The position numbers were made by a program, and so were the translations under genes. A stretch of 33,915 nucleotides of DNA. Origin: Prochlorococcus sp. AG-363-G03. Lineage in GTDB: Bacteria > Cyanobacteriota > Cyanobacteriia > PCC-6307 > Cyanobiaceae. Positions 16,269 through 25,153 of the stretch are shown here, piece after piece (position 1 is the stretch's first letter; the number at the start of each line of letters is the position of its first letter). The notes under the pieces were generated by a model. The model was not told the origin of the DNA and searched no databases. It worked only from the letters and a program-made list of their open reading frames with translations. The DNA lies in NCBI GenBank assembly GCA_003280265.1, contig QCFJ01000014.1:1-33915 (forward strand). Direction: 5' to 3'.

Positions 16269-17691
16269 CTCCAAGCTCCTTTAATTCCAACAAAAGATCT
16301 CCAAGAACTTTTTTTGCATCTCCAAAGACCATAGAAGTATTTTGCAAATCAAAAAGATCATTTTTTATTCCTGAATATCCAGCACTCATTCCTCTTTTAA
16401 CAACAAATACTGTTCTAGCTTCTTGAACATCTAAAACTGGCATACCATAAAGAGGTGAAGTCTGATCATTCTTGGCCTGAGGATTAACCACATCATTCGC
16501 TCCTAGAACTAGTACAACATCCGTAGCAGGAAATTCAGGATTAATTACATCCATTTCTTTTAATTGCTCATATGGAACATCTGCTTCTGCCAAAAGAACG
16601 TTCATATGACCAGGCATTCTTCCTGCAACAGGATGTATGGCATACGTGACTTCAATGTCGGCACTCTCTAAAACTCTGGTGACCTCTCTTAGGGTGTGCT
16701 GAGCCTGGGCTACGGCAAGACCATAGCCTGGAACAATCACAACTCTCTCTGCAGCTTCGAGCGTGAGTGCACATTCTTCTGGACTGCAACTAGTTATATT
16801 TGTATACTCTCCTCCTCCACCTCCTGATGTGACTGAGCTAGCGCCAAGTGCACCTCCAAACAAAACAGAAACCAAAGATCTGTTCATACCATCACACATG
16901 ACTTGTGTAAGGATCAGTCCAGCAGCTCCAACCATTGCACCGGCGACAATCAAAAGTTGACTACCAACAACAAAACCTGCCGCTGCTGCAGCAACTCCTG
17001 AGTAGCTATTTAGCAAGGATATAACTACTGGCATATCTGCACCGCCAATAGGAAGGGTAACTCCAATACCAAGCAAAGATGAAGCAACTACAATAAGGAA
17101 AAGACCATTTTGTCCATCTATTGAAAGATAGATCCCGCCAATCAAAGCAATAGCAGCACACAATATATTAAAGAAATGCCTAGCTTTACTTTGTGTCCAC
17201 GAAGGTGTCGACAGCCATCCCTGAAGCTTGGCCATTGCAACTATTGATCCAGAGAAAGTAATCGCTCCAACAAAAAGTGAAACTACTATTGAAAAATTCC
17301 TGACAAGCTCGCTGGCAACTTCATCAGAGCCTTCTGAAGATGGAAATAATGCAACACCAAGTGCAACCAACAGTGATGACATTCCTCCACAACCATTAAA
17401 CAAAGCCACTATTTCTGGCATTGCAGTCATTGGAACTTTTTTAGCTGTAATGGCTCCTAAAAGCCCACCAATCAAGGTTCCACTAATTATCCAAACCCAA
17501 GAGTTAATAGAAATCCCTATGGTTCCTTGAGAGTTAAGCAGCACTCCAAAAGCAGCCAATATCATGGCAATAGCGGCAAGTCTATTTGCCTCTCTTGCTG
17601 ATCTAACTTTTGAAAGGCCTTTAATACCTAAAGCAAGCAATAAAACTGCCAGTAGATCAATGGCAAACTTAACGGGAGCAATAAAAGTCAT
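16252..17691 (-). CDS. pntB: NAD(P) transhydrogenase subunit beta
   Basis: The 479-residue product combines the membrane domain and the NADP(H)-binding domain III of proton-translocating transhydrogenase, which couples hydride transfer between NADH and NADP+ to the proton gradient. About nine hydrophobic segments fill residues 1-280. A glycine-rich turn (SVTSGGGGGEYTN) leads to domain III with VVIVPGYGLAVAQAQHTL, the HPVAGRMPGHMNVLLAEA stretch, LVLGANDVVNP and VKRGMSAGYSGI, all typical NADP-site motifs. It is third in the order pntAa-pntAb-pntB, 11 bases after pntAb. This split alpha subunit is the usual cyanobacterial form. Confidence 0.97.
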   Translation of the reverse strand: MTFIAPVKFAIDLLAVLLLALGIKGLSKVRSAREANRLAAIAMILAAFGVLLNSQGTIGISINSWVWIISGTLIGGLLGAITAKKVPMTAMPEIVALFNGCGGMSSLLVALGVALFPSSEGSDEVASELVRNFSIVVSLFVGAITFSGSIVAMAKLQGWLSTPSWTQSKARHFFNILCAAIALIGGIYLSIDGQNGLFLIVVASSLLGIGVTLPIGGADMPVVISLLNSYSGVAAAAAGFVVGSQLLIVAGAMVGAAGLILTQVMCDGMNRSLVSVLFGGALGASSVTSGGGGGEYTNITSCSPEECALTLEAAERVVIVPGYGLAVAQAQHTLREVTRVLESADIEVTYAIHPVAGRMPGHMNVLLAEADVPYEQLKEMDVINPEFPATDVVLVLGANDVVNPQAKNDQTSPLYGMPVLDVQEARTVFVVKRGMSAGYSGIKNDLFDLQNTSMVFGDAKKVLGDLLLELKELGVGSKG

Positions 17692-17702
17692 AAGAGATGA
17701 TC

Positions 17703-17996
17703 CTATTTACGAGTTTTTTTACGACTAAACATTGCAAGCATCCTGTCTGTAACTAGGAAACCGCCAATCACATTAAACAAAGCAAATCCAAGAGATATTG
17801 ATCCAATTATTAGTAAAGGTAAATTGTCTCCTGATTTTATTATTAATGTTAAAGCTGCAAGCATCGTTATACCTGATATTGCATTAGCCCCACTCATCAG
17901 TGGAGTGTGCAAAGTGGGAGGAACTTTACCTATAAGCTCCAACCCCAAAAGGCTTCCAAGGAGAAGCACCCAAAGAGCTTCACTAAAAAAACTCAT
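17703..17996 (-). CDS. pntAb: NAD(P) transhydrogenase subunit alpha part 2
   Basis: The 97-residue product is the small membrane part of the alpha subunit, separate from its NAD-binding part in this organism. It has three hydrophobic segments: LWVLLLGSLLGLELIG, then ISGITMLAALTLI and IIGSISLGFALFNVIGGFLV. The conserved PPTLHTPLMSGANAISG loop and a basic C-terminus ending RKKTRK are present. Its ATG at 17996 overlaps the pntAa stop by four bases, which implies translational coupling and balanced synthesis. With PntB it forms the proton channel in the membrane. Confidence 0.96.
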   Translation of the reverse strand: MSFFSEALWVLLLGSLLGLELIGKVPPTLHTPLMSGANAISGITMLAALTLIIKSGDNLPLLIIGSISLGFALFNVIGGFLVTDRMLAMFSRKKTRK

Positions 17997-19138
17997 GAAC
18001 TAGTTCCTCCATTCTCAAGAATCTCTGATTTGAGTATTACTCCATCCTTACTAATCAAAGAACCAGCAATAAGCTCATCATCGTTATCAATTAGAAACTT
18101 ACCCTCTGTGAACATTGGCTGAAGAAGAGACAATAAATTTCTCGAATATAGGGAACTGGCATGATTCGGTATTGAACAAGGCAGATTAGAAGCACCAACA
18201 ATCTTTACCCCTTTTCTAACAATAGTCTCTCCTGGTTTTGAACATGCACAATTACCTCCACTAAGAACAGCAAGATCAACCACTACCGAACCAAAACGCA
18301 TATTATCCAACATATTCTCATCAATAAGTTTAGGGGCTTTTTTACCAGGCACCTGAGCAGTACAAATTGCCACGTCAGCTTCAGATAGTTGTTTTGCCAA
18401 TTCTTTTCTCTGCGCAATAAGAAATTCATCGGAGACTTGATTTGCATATCCACCAGATTCTGATGGGGTTTCATCAATCTTTGGAAGCTCAATAAATCTT
18501 GCTCCTAAAGATTCAACTTGCTCCTTTACCGCCTCTCGAATATCACTCACATAAACGACAGCTCCCAGTCTTTTTGCTGTTGCAATAGCTTGCAGCCCTG
18601 CCACCCCAGCTCCTAAAACAACAATTTTTGAAGGCTGAATAGTACCAGCAGCGGTCATTAACATTGGGAAATATCTATCGAGGGCACTAGCCGCTAAAAG
18701 TACAGCTTTATATCCAGCTATATTTGCTTGAGAAGATAATGCATCTGATGATTGTGCTCTACTAATTCTTGGAAGCAACTCCAAAGATATTGCAGAAATT
18801 TTTTGAGATTTTAATATTTCCGCTAATAATTTGTTCCCGTAAGGATTCAATAATCCCACAAGAAAACAGCCCGATTTTAATTTTGAAAGAAATTTTTCTT
18901 CAGGAGGTTGAACACAGAGAACAATATCAACAATCTTTTTTACCTCATTATTTTCCTTTTCAATTAATTCAGCGCCAGCATCCACATAAGAATTATCTAA
19001 AAAACCAGCAGCCTGACCTGCACCTTTTTCAACAAATACTTTACAACCCAGGTCCAAAAACTTTTTAACAGTCTCTGGAGTAGCTGAAACGCGAGTTTCC
19101 TCAAAAGCTGATTCGAAAGGAATTAAAAAACTAACCAA
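17993..19138 (-). CDS. pntAa: NAD(P) transhydrogenase subunit alpha part 1
   Basis: The 381-residue product is the soluble NAD(H)-binding domain I. It is related to alanine dehydrogenase. Visible are the N-terminal FESAFEETRVSATPETV, the QSSDALSSQANIAGYKAVL stretch, and the Rossmann loop VVLGAGVAGLQAIATAKRLGA ending in the acidic YVSDIR. AICTAQVPGKKAPKLI and VVDLAVLSGGNC are also conserved. The first possible start in frame is TTG at 19138. A strong AAGGAGG stands about 16 bases upstream of it, which is farther than usual, so initiation may be unusual or regulated. It is the first gene of the transhydrogenase operon, divergent from the 199-residue protein with a 114-base gap. Confidence 0.96.
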   Translation of the reverse strand: MVSFLIPFESAFEETRVSATPETVKKFLDLGCKVFVEKGAGQAAGFLDNSYVDAGAELIEKENNEVKKIVDIVLCVQPPEEKFLSKLKSGCFLVGLLNPYGNKLLAEILKSQKISAISLELLPRISRAQSSDALSSQANIAGYKAVLLAASALDRYFPMLMTAAGTIQPSKIVVLGAGVAGLQAIATAKRLGAVVYVSDIREAVKEQVESLGARFIELPKIDETPSESGGYANQVSDEFLIAQRKELAKQLSEADVAICTAQVPGKKAPKLIDENMLDNMRFGSVVVDLAVLSGGNCACSKPGETIVRKGVKIVGASNLPCSIPNHASSLYSRNLLSLLQPMFTEGKFLIDNDDELIAGSLISKDGVILKSEILENGGTSS

Positions 19139-19252
19139 AAGTAAAAAAATTGATCCTCCTTAAGATTAGGAGAGGAAACGTTTGAATACCACCATTTTTA
19201 GTTAAGAAAGGTTTTCCTAATAATTTTTCTTAGCTATGAAGGAAATGAGAAA

Positions 19253-19852
19253 ATGTTATCGATCAAAAAAAAAATGAGCCTCACCGCGATCGAATGTCCT
19301 GATGGTGTATGTCATAGCCATCACGGTGGGCATGCTGTTCCAAGAACAGCCATGCAAAAAAATCTTCAAAGTCACGGAAAAGAGTGGTGTGAGCGACTAG
19401 CAGAACGAATTTATGAAATGTCTGTAGACACTTTTTCTCAGACAGTAATGCCAAGTCTTCACTCCTCCGGATGGCAAAGGAAACATCTTGATTGGGAATT
19501 CAAACTTGCAAATAAAGAATCTGAACCAGATGAAGCCTTGGTTGAAGGCATCATCAATGCAACCGAAAGTTTTTTAAGAAGTAGCGAAGTTCACCGATTA
19601 TTTATACAAGAACTTGTGCAAGGAACATTTGCTGAAGCCAAAGATGACAGATTGCCATCTAAAGCTGTTAGAAAAGTAATAGAAAATGAAATAATTGTAA
19701 TGATTGAAGAAAGAAAAGAAGAGTTAACTAATAAGATTGCTAAGGCATTGGAAGAGGAGGCCAATGGAGATTATGAGCTAGCCAAAAATGCAGCAGTTGA
19801 AGGTATAAATGATGTTGAAAAATTATTAATCAACCATACAGAAGCCGTGTAG
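19253..19852 (+). CDS. Conserved cyanobacterial-type protein, function unknown
   Basis: The product has 199 residues, or 192 if it starts at the ATG at 19274 (MSLTAIECPDGVC), which looks like the more natural N-terminus. The beginning is rich in Cys and His (CPDGVCHSHHGGH), a possible metal-binding patch. The remainder is predicted helical and very acidic, with runs such as FAEAKDDRLPSKAVRKVIEN and KALEEEANGDYELAKNA. No membrane segment or signal is seen. A purine-rich AAGGAA stands nine bases ahead of 19253, which supports that start instead. I do not recognise a characterised family. It diverges from the transhydrogenase operon. Confidence 0.75.
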   Translation: MLSIKKKMSLTAIECPDGVCHSHHGGHAVPRTAMQKNLQSHGKEWCERLAERIYEMSVDTFSQTVMPSLHSSGWQRKHLDWEFKLANKESEPDEALVEGIINATESFLRSSEVHRLFIQELVQGTFAEAKDDRLPSKAVRKVIENEIIVMIEERKEELTNKIAKALEEEANGDYELAKNAAVEGINDVEKLLINHTEAV

Positions 19853-20014
19853 GATTACGAGGATTAATTACAAAATAAAAGCTTGAATGAATAATCAATA
19901 AAATAAAGAAACAACAGAAATATTCTTTCCATCTAAAATATAAAGAGAATCTAAAATCTTAAGTTATAATTTCGTTTTCCCGACAAAACGCAAATTTGTA
20001 CCAAAAAACACAAG

Positions 20015-20058
20015 TTAATCTCCCTTTGGCATGTCAAGGTAAGTTCGTTGGGGATTAA
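20015..20058 (+). promoter_or_regulatory. Hairpin at the start of the 20061-20291 message
   Basis: TTAATCTCC (20015-20023) pairs with GGGGATTAA (20050-20058), nine pairs with one G-U. A smaller stem inside it uses CCTTTG and CAAGG around GCATGT. The right arm contains the only purine-rich stretch before the ATG at 20061, so folding would hide the ribosome-binding region. It may be a translational switch or a structured leader; chance pairing is possible. Confidence 0.35.
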
Positions 20059-20060
20059 TT

Positions 20061-20291
20061 ATGAATGCTTCTTTCAACAAGAGAATAAGTATCGCAAGCT
20101 GTTGGGCTGCAAGCAGAATTGCTTTACTTGATAGCGTGGAAAGATATGAAGATAGCTACGCTATCAGCCAGGAATTCTGTGAATGGATTACTTGTATAAA
20201 TACTTATCCCGAGGGATTAAAAGCTTCAACCTTAAAAGTGCCTCACTTTCAAAAAGAAAATTTTGACGCCGACGAACTTCTTGAGCTTTGA
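20061..20291 (+). CDS. Small conserved-type protein, function unknown
   Basis: The 76-residue product has no signal peptide and no membrane segment. It contains an alanine/serine helix (SIASCWAASRIALLDS), three cysteines, an acidic-aromatic middle (ERYEDSYAISQEFCEWI) and an acidic C-terminus ending DADELLEL. The ATG at 20061 follows a potential leader hairpin. The gene stands alone between the 199-residue protein and the NTRC gene, with about 100 to 200 bases on each side. I do not recognise the family. Confidence 0.7.
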   Translation: MNASFNKRISIASCWAASRIALLDSVERYEDSYAISQEFCEWITCINTYPEGLKASTLKVPHFQKENFDADELLEL

Positions 20292-20360
20292 TTTTTAATC
20301 AATTAATGGTTTAGAAGTAATCCACTTTTTTAGGCTTTAGATACACTTTAAAGATTTTTT

Positions 20361-20375
20361 CTTATATCGTATAAG
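20361..20375 (+). promoter_or_regulatory. Perfect palindrome in the NTRC promoter region
   Basis: CTTATA-TCG-TATAAG is a perfect 6-3-6 inverted repeat, 20 bases before the NTRC start codon. It could be the -10 region (TATAAG or TTATAT) or an operator overlapping it. No transcription factor consensus was assigned. Confidence 0.35.
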
Positions 20376-20395
20376 TCAGTCTGATTTGGTATCCC

Positions 20396-21772
20396 ATGGC
20401 AGCTGAAAGTAAAGAATTAAAAAATGAGAATTTAGTAATCATAGGCTCAGGACCAGCTGGATACACTGCAGCAATTTACGCTGCAAGAGCGAATCTGCAA
20501 CCATTGCTCATTACTGGTTTTAAACAAGGTGGAATCCCAGGAGGACAATTAATGACAACTACATTTGTAGAGAATTTCCCTGGTTTTCCTAATGGGGTTA
20601 AGGGGCCGGAGTTGATGGATTTAATAAAAGCTCAAGCTTTGAGATGGGGAACAAAGTTAATTGAAGAAGATGCAATATCAATTGATTTAAGCAAAAGACC
20701 CTTTACTATTCTAACTAATACTCAAAAAATCAAATCACACTCCTTAATTATTTCAACAGGAGCAAGTGCTAATCGTCTGGGGCTTAAGAACGAAAAATCT
20801 TTTTGGAGTAAAGGTATAAGCGCCTGTGCAATCTGTGACGGTGCAACTCCTCAATTCAGGAATGAAGAACTTGCAGTAGTCGGAGGGGGAGACTCAGCTT
20901 GCGAAGAAGCTGAATATCTAACTAAATATGGAAGCCATGTACATTTGTTAGTCAGATCAAACAAGTTAAAGGCCTCTGCAGCAATGGCCGATCGAGTAGC
21001 CGCAAACTCTAACGTTACTATTCATTGGGAGACTGAGCTTTTAGATGTTTCAGGTAACGAATGGTTGGAGAAATTAAAAGTCAAACGAAAGAATACAAAC
21101 CAGCAAGATGAGATTTTTGCTAAAGGCCTTTTTTATGCAATTGGGCATACTCCAAACACCTCTTTGTTCACCAATCAGTTAGATACAGATGCAAAAGGTT
21201 ATTTATTAACAGAGCCTGGAAGGCCCGAAACTTCCTTGGAAGGTGTTTATGCAGCAGGAGATGTCGCTGATTCGGAATGGCGTCAAGGAGTTACTGCTGC
21301 TGGAAGTGGTTGCAAAGCAGCTCTAGCCGCTGAAAGATGGCTATCAAAAAATAATCTGGCAACTCTTATTAAACGAGATGATTTAGAGCCATCAAAGGCT
21401 GAGACGACAAAAACTTTAGAAGTTAGTAACAAAGAAAATTTTGACCCTGACAAGACATGGCAAAAGGGAAGTTATGCATTGAGGAAGTTGTACCATGAGA
21501 CAGAGAAACCTCTTTTCGTCATATATACATCCAGCAGCTGTGGCCCTTGTCACATACTCAAGCCCCAACTTCAAAGAGTCCTTAAAGAATCACAAGGAAA
21601 AGCTATGGGCGTTGAAATTGATATAGAAAGCGATCAAGAAATTGCAAAGCAAGCAGATGTGAGTGGAACTCCCACGGTTCATCTTTTCAAAAATAAAGAA
21701 TTAAAAGAACAATGGAAAGGTGTCAAAGCAAGAAGTGAATATAAATCTGCATTAGAGTCACTAGTTGATTAG
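20396..21772 (+). CDS. ntrC-type trxB: NADPH-thioredoxin reductase C (reductase-thioredoxin fusion)
   Basis: The 458-residue product fuses a thioredoxin reductase with a thioredoxin. The FAD loop [19 protein letters not shown] is at the N-terminus. The redox motif is CAIC (Cys144, Cys147) in ACAICDGA, the NADPH loop is [15 protein letters not shown], and [13 protein letters not shown] closes the reductase. A linker near residues 325-355 leads to the thioredoxin domain with CGPC (Cys382, Cys385) and the cis-proline [12 protein letters not shown] enzymes, found in cyanobacteria and plastids, use NADPH to reduce 2-Cys peroxiredoxins and so defend against peroxide in low light or dark. The gene is monocistronic and converges on infA. 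Confidence 0.96.
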   Translation: MAAESKELKNENLVIIGSGPAGYTAAIYAARANLQPLLITGFKQGGIPGGQLMTTTFVENFPGFPNGVKGPELMDLIKAQALRWGTKLIEEDAISIDLSKRPFTILTNTQKIKSHSLIISTGASANRLGLKNEKSFWSKGISACAICDGATPQFRNEELAVVGGGDSACEEAEYLTKYGSHVHLLVRSNKLKASAAMADRVAANSNVTIHWETELLDVSGNEWLEKLKVKRKNTNQQDEIFAKGLFYAIGHTPNTSLFTNQLDTDAKGYLLTEPGRPETSLEGVYAAGDVADSEWRQGVTAAGSGCKAALAAERWLSKNNLATLIKRDDLEPSKAETTKTLEVSNKENFDPDKTWQKGSYALRKLYHETEKPLFVIYTSSSCGPCHILKPQLQRVLKESQGKAMGVEIDIESDQEIAKQADVSGTPTVHLFKNKELKEQWKGVKARSEYKSALESLVD

Positions 21773-21783
21773 TTATTAAAGGC

Positions 21784-22053
21784 TTATCTTTTTCTTGGTC
21801 CACCTGGCCTATTTCCACCTTGTCTTCCTCCACCGGGGCCTACATTTCGCTCCCTGTATGTGATTCGACCACGTGTCAGATCATAAGGACTGATTTCAAC
21901 TAGAACTTTGTCTCCTGCAAGCAATTTTATTCTAAATTTTGTTAATTTTCCTGCGGCCCTACACAAGCATTGATGTCCAGCGGGCTGCTCAAGAGTTACA
22001 AGATAGAATCCATTGCCTTGCTCTTTTTCAATAACGCCGGATGTTTCAATCAT
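21784..22053 (-). CDS. infA: Translation initiation factor IF-1 homologue with a Gly/Arg tail
   Basis: The 89-residue product is one S1/OB-fold domain: SGVIEKEQGNGFYLVTLE, then a core ending DKVLVEISPYDLTRGRITYR, which matches IF-1. IF-1 binds the ribosomal A site and helps IF-2 and IF-3 in initiation. Unlike typical 72-residue IF-1, the protein begins with a shorter start and ends with about 20 residues rich in Gly, Arg and Pro (VGPGGGRQGGNRPGGPRKR), resembling an RNA-binding tail. CLCRAAGK has two extra cysteines. It may instead be a cyanobacterial IF-1-like paralogue; whether another infA exists outside the window cannot be seen. It converges on NTRC with an 11-base gap. Confidence 0.85.
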   Translation of the reverse strand: MIETSGVIEKEQGNGFYLVTLEQPAGHQCLCRAAGKLTKFRIKLLAGDKVLVEISPYDLTRGRITYRERNVGPGGGRQGGNRPGGPRKR

Positions 22054-22129
22054 GTGTTTTTTTTTGCATCACTAATTAACTAAAATAATTGTATTCTAAA
22101 AAGTCTTTGATTAACCAATAAATGTATAT

Positions 22130-22345
22130 TTAACTAAAAATCTCTTGCAACTCTCTAGCAGTTTGAAATTGTCCATAATAATAATTTGCAGAAGCTCTTA
22201 TACCTGCATCATCTAAACCATCAAAAGCCTCAAAACCAATACTTTTCCATAACTCATTACCACATAATTTATCTAACTCGGAAGAGGCTTCTTTAGATAG
22301 ATTTTCCAATCTTCTATTAAGGTTTTTGATTTGACTAATGGACAT
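22130..22345 (-). CDS. Small helical protein, function unknown
   Basis: The 71-residue product begins MSISQIKNLNRRLENLSKEA, a charged helix that could form a coiled coil. It continues with a short acidic middle and a C-terminal ANYYYGQFQTARELQEIFS. The ATG at 22345 is chosen over a TTG at 22366, since the added residues do not resemble the rest and a TTG is weaker. It has no membrane segment or signal. It sits between infA and ycf39 on the same strand with gaps of about 50 to 75 bases. I do not recognise the family. Confidence 0.65.
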   Translation of the reverse strand: MSISQIKNLNRRLENLSKEASSELDKLCGNELWKSIGFEAFDGLDDAGIRASANYYYGQFQTARELQEIFS

Positions 22346-22397
22346 TACAAATAAAAGTTTTTCCAATAGTACATATTAACTACAACTTTGCAACAGC

Positions 22398-23372
22398 TTA
22401 AATGGGGAATTTCTTTTTCTCTTCAATATCAAGGTCAACTCCAATATCTTTAAGTCTTTTCAAAATAACACCGTAATACTCTTTTATGTATCCCTCCATT
22501 GTTGTTGAATCGGCTTGATCAAGACCAAAAGCAGTGTAAGTATCATCCATAGGAGCATCTAATTTCCCTCCATTACCACTCAATTCGGAGAAAGAGAGCC
22601 TTTCAGCAACATTTAAGGTCGATTCGAAAAACGATACAACTGATTGAGCAATAGAAATTATGGTTGGAGAAACTTTTAATACTCTCGCTCTTTTTTCACT
22701 GAATTTTTCACATAAACCAACCAATTCTTTTGCACTCCATGCTTTAGGACCAACTATGGGAAATCTTCCTTTTATGGTTTGAGGCCTGTCTAAGGCTCCA
22801 ACAGCAAATCGAGCTATGTCCTGCGTATTCATGTAAGCAATTTCGGTTGGATTTCCACTTATCCAAACCGGTTCATTATTCAAGATTGGAATAGCAAATT
22901 GACCTATTACCCCTTGCATGAAAGCTACACATTGCAAGATGGTGTAATCCAAAGATGAACTAACCAATAATTCTTCAGTGCAATATTTTATGTCCATTAA
23001 TGGGATTTGCCTGTATTTTTCTGCTCCCAATAAAGAAAGGAATACTACTCTTTTTACATTTTTTTCTTCACAAGCGTTATATAGATTTAATTTTCCATCC
23101 CAATCTATCTCGTAAACGCTGCGTGAATCATCAGGTCGACTAGTGGCTGCATCAATAACAGCGTCTACACCATCAAGGGCATACTCAATATCTTCTTTAT
23201 TTATTAAATTGCCACGTGTTAACTCACAGCCCCACTCTTGAAGAAATGAAGCTGCTTTTGGTTTCCTAACCATGCAACGCACTTTATGCCCTGCATCTAT
23301 GGCATTTTTGGCTATTTGGCGACCAAGAGTTCCTGTGCCACCAATCACCAGAACTTGCATAGTTGAATTCAT
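22398..23372 (-). CDS. ycf39: Ycf39-type atypical SDR protein
   Basis: The 324-residue product is an atypical short-chain dehydrogenase/NmrA-type protein. The N-terminal dinucleotide loop is LVIGGTGTLGRQIAKNA, followed by VRCMVRKPKAASFLQ, the GVDAVIDAATSRP strand and VVFLSLLGAEKY. Ycf39 in cyanobacteria binds pigments with high-light-inducible proteins and chlorophyll synthase and helps deliver chlorophyll to newly made D1. It has the typical length. Either the ATG at 23372 or the one at 23360 (MQVLVIGG) could start it; the second gives the usual N-terminus. It lies 43 bases downstream of petM on the same strand, so they may be co-transcribed, both serving thylakoid complex assembly. Confidence 0.92.
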   Translation of the reverse strand: MNSTMQVLVIGGTGTLGRQIAKNAIDAGHKVRCMVRKPKAASFLQEWGCELTRGNLINKEDIEYALDGVDAVIDAATSRPDDSRSVYEIDWDGKLNLYNACEEKNVKRVVFLSLLGAEKYRQIPLMDIKYCTEELLVSSSLDYTILQCVAFMQGVIGQFAIPILNNEPVWISGNPTEIAYMNTQDIARFAVGALDRPQTIKGRFPIVGPKAWSAKELVGLCEKFSEKRARVLKVSPTIISIAQSVVSFFESTLNVAERLSFSELSGNGGKLDAPMDDTYTAFGLDQADSTTMEGYIKEYYGVILKRLKDIGVDLDIEEKKKFPI

Positions 23373-23415
23373 TACAAGATTGGAGCTTAAATGGGCAAAC
23401 TATGAATTGTGGAAA

Positions 23416-23514
23416 TCAATCACCTTGAAGTTTCAAAAGAAGAACACCTCCTAAAAGCCCAACGGGAATTAAAACCCAAAAGACTGCAGCGATTCCAAAA
23501 ATTTCTGATGCCAT
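23416..23514 (-). CDS. petM: Cytochrome b6f complex subunit PetM
   Basis: This 32-residue ORF reads [20 protein letters not shown], then [12 protein letters not shown]. It is one transmembrane helix with a short acidic end, the known form of PetM (subunit VII), which stabilises the cytochrome b6f complex in the thylakoid membrane. It is too short for usual ORF cut-offs but intact, from the ATG at 23514 to the TGA at 23416-23418. It is transcribed toward ycf39 and divergently from the hydrolase at 23659, whose promoter shares the 144-base gap. Confidence 0.93.
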   Translation of the reverse strand: MASEIFGIAAVFWVLIPVGLLGGVLLLKLQGD

Positions 23515-23658
23515 TTAGATAATTTAACTCATCTTCTATTAAAACCTAAAGCCCTGTCATTCAGACAGCAATAGAAAATCATAAGCAAATTTTTAAAATA
23601 AACTTAAAATGAAATTTAAAAATTATAAAACTCAAAGTCAAAGTAGGTTTTCAACCAA

Positions 23659-24630
23659 ATGCAGCAAAATATTTTTAATAGAAAGCCTTTCATTGGATCC
23701 CCAGATTGGGGTGAGTCTAAATATTGGAACTATAAAAATTGTAGGGTTCACTTCAGGGTAACTGGAGAGGCCTCAAATCCTCCCATTGTTCTAATTCATG
23801 GGTTTGGAGCCAGCTGCGATCACTGGAGAAACAATGCAGAAATATTTGCATCAGAAGGTTATAGGGTATTCGGTATAGATTTGTTAGGTTTTGGGAAATC
23901 AGAGCAAAATCTTAAAAGCAAAATAAAATATTTAGACAATCAAATTTGGGCAGCACAATTAGCTTCTTTTCTTGATGAAATTGTCGACATTCAAAAGAAT
24001 AGAAAGGTTATTTTGATTGGAAATTCATTAGGAGCTTTAACAGCACTCACAACCCTCTCTGAAAGGGCAGCGCAGATAAAAACAGTTATCGCAGCTCCAC
24101 TACCAGAGCCAGTTTTTATAAATCCAATTAAATTTTCCTTTCCGAGTTCGTTGGAAAAACTCAAAAGTTTTCTGATAAAACTTTTTTTTCATTTATTTCC
24201 ACTTAAAATTTTAGTAAATTTAATATCTAGAACAAAATTAATTACTTTTGCGCTTCAAAGTGCGTATTTTCGCTCAATTTCAAATGACATTCCATTAAGA
24301 AGAATAGTTACCGTTCCTGCCAGGAGGGTAAATGCATCAAAAGCTCTTAGAGCCATGTGCATTGGAATGATCAACAGGCCAAACTTTGCAAAAGGTCCAT
24401 CTATCATTAAAAAAATTCAAACTCTTCCAAATCGCCCACCAATTTTATTGATTTGGGGTAAGCAAGATAAATTGATACCTATATTTTTAGCAAAAAAACT
24501 TATAAAGCTCCATCCTTGGCTTAAATTAACTGTGATTAATGAAGCTGGCCATTGCCTCCACGATGAATTACCTAAACATTTCAATCAAATTGTTCTGAAA
24601 TGGCTGAGGAACTTAAAAACTTCTAAGTAA
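23659..24630 (+). CDS. Alpha/beta hydrolase, substrate unknown
   Basis: The 323-residue product follows the alpha/beta-hydrolase plan. It has [17 protein letters not shown] (oxyanion region), [16 protein letters not shown], the nucleophile elbow [28 protein letters not shown] (acid) and [13 protein letters not shown] (histidine), so the triad is complete. A lid-like insertion of about residues 150-215 is hydrophobic and basic. It resembles cyanobacterial and plastid hydrolases sometimes linked to chlorophyll or lipid turnover, but nothing visible fixes the substrate. It precedes ilvH by only four bases, so the two are probably co-transcribed, although no metabolic link is evident. Confidence 0.85.
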   Translation: MQQNIFNRKPFIGSPDWGESKYWNYKNCRVHFRVTGEASNPPIVLIHGFGASCDHWRNNAEIFASEGYRVFGIDLLGFGKSEQNLKSKIKYLDNQIWAAQLASFLDEIVDIQKNRKVILIGNSLGALTALTTLSERAAQIKTVIAAPLPEPVFINPIKFSFPSSLEKLKSFLIKLFFHLFPLKILVNLISRTKLITFALQSAYFRSISNDIPLRRIVTVPARRVNASKALRAMCIGMINRPNFAKGPSIIKKIQTLPNRPPILLIWGKQDKLIPIFLAKKLIKLHPWLKLTVINEAGHCLHDELPKHFNQIVLKWLRNLKTSK

Positions 24631-24634
24631 AAAT

Positions 24635-25144
24635 ATGAAGCACACACTTTCAGTTTTAGTTGAAGATGAGTCTGGAGCATTAAGCAGGATTGCAGGCCTT
24701 TTTGCAAGAAGAGGATTTAACATTGATAGCTTGGCTGTCGGCCCTGCAGAATCCAAAGGAATATCAAGATTAACAATGGTCGTTCAAGGGGACGAATCAA
24801 CACTTCAACAAATGACAAAACAGCTAAACAAATTAATAAATGTTTTAGAAGTTCTTGATTTAACAACATTACCAGCTGTAGAAAGAGAGTTAATGCTCTT
24901 GAAGGTTTCAGCATCATCAGAAAACAGAGGAAAAATTTTAGACCTTGTTCAAGTTTTTAGATCAAAAGTTGTAGATGTTTCTGACAATGCGATGACACTT
25001 GAAGTCGTTGGAGATCCAGGTAAACTTGTCGCTCTAGAGAACCTATTGAAACAATATGGAATTTTAGAAATTGCCAGGACGGGAAAAGTTGCTCTTAAAA
25101 GGGCATCAGGAGTAAACACAGAAATGTTAAAAGCTAAAAAATAA
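24635..25144 (+). CDS. ilvH: Acetolactate synthase small (regulatory) subunit
   Basis: The 169-residue product is the regulatory subunit of acetohydroxyacid synthase, the first common enzyme of valine, leucine and isoleucine synthesis. The N-terminal ACT domain is plain: [20 protein letters not shown], then [15 protein letters not shown], where branched-chain amino acids bind for feedback control. [15 protein letters not shown], followed by a second ACT-like C-terminal domain ([15 protein letters not shown]), completes it. The length is normal. It follows the hydrolase by four bases and converges on the cyclophilin gene with nine bases between stops. Confidence 0.97.
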   Translation: MKHTLSVLVEDESGALSRIAGLFARRGFNIDSLAVGPAESKGISRLTMVVQGDESTLQQMTKQLNKLINVLEVLDLTTLPAVERELMLLKVSASSENRGKILDLVQVFRSKVVDVSDNAMTLEVVGDPGKLVALENLLKQYGILEIARTGKVALKRASGVNTEMLKAKK

Positions 25145-25153
25145 TATTTTTAT

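Noticed and set aside
16763-17530. Plus-strand ORFs inside pntB
   Set aside because: They are antisense shadows of a well-conserved gene with no independent support.
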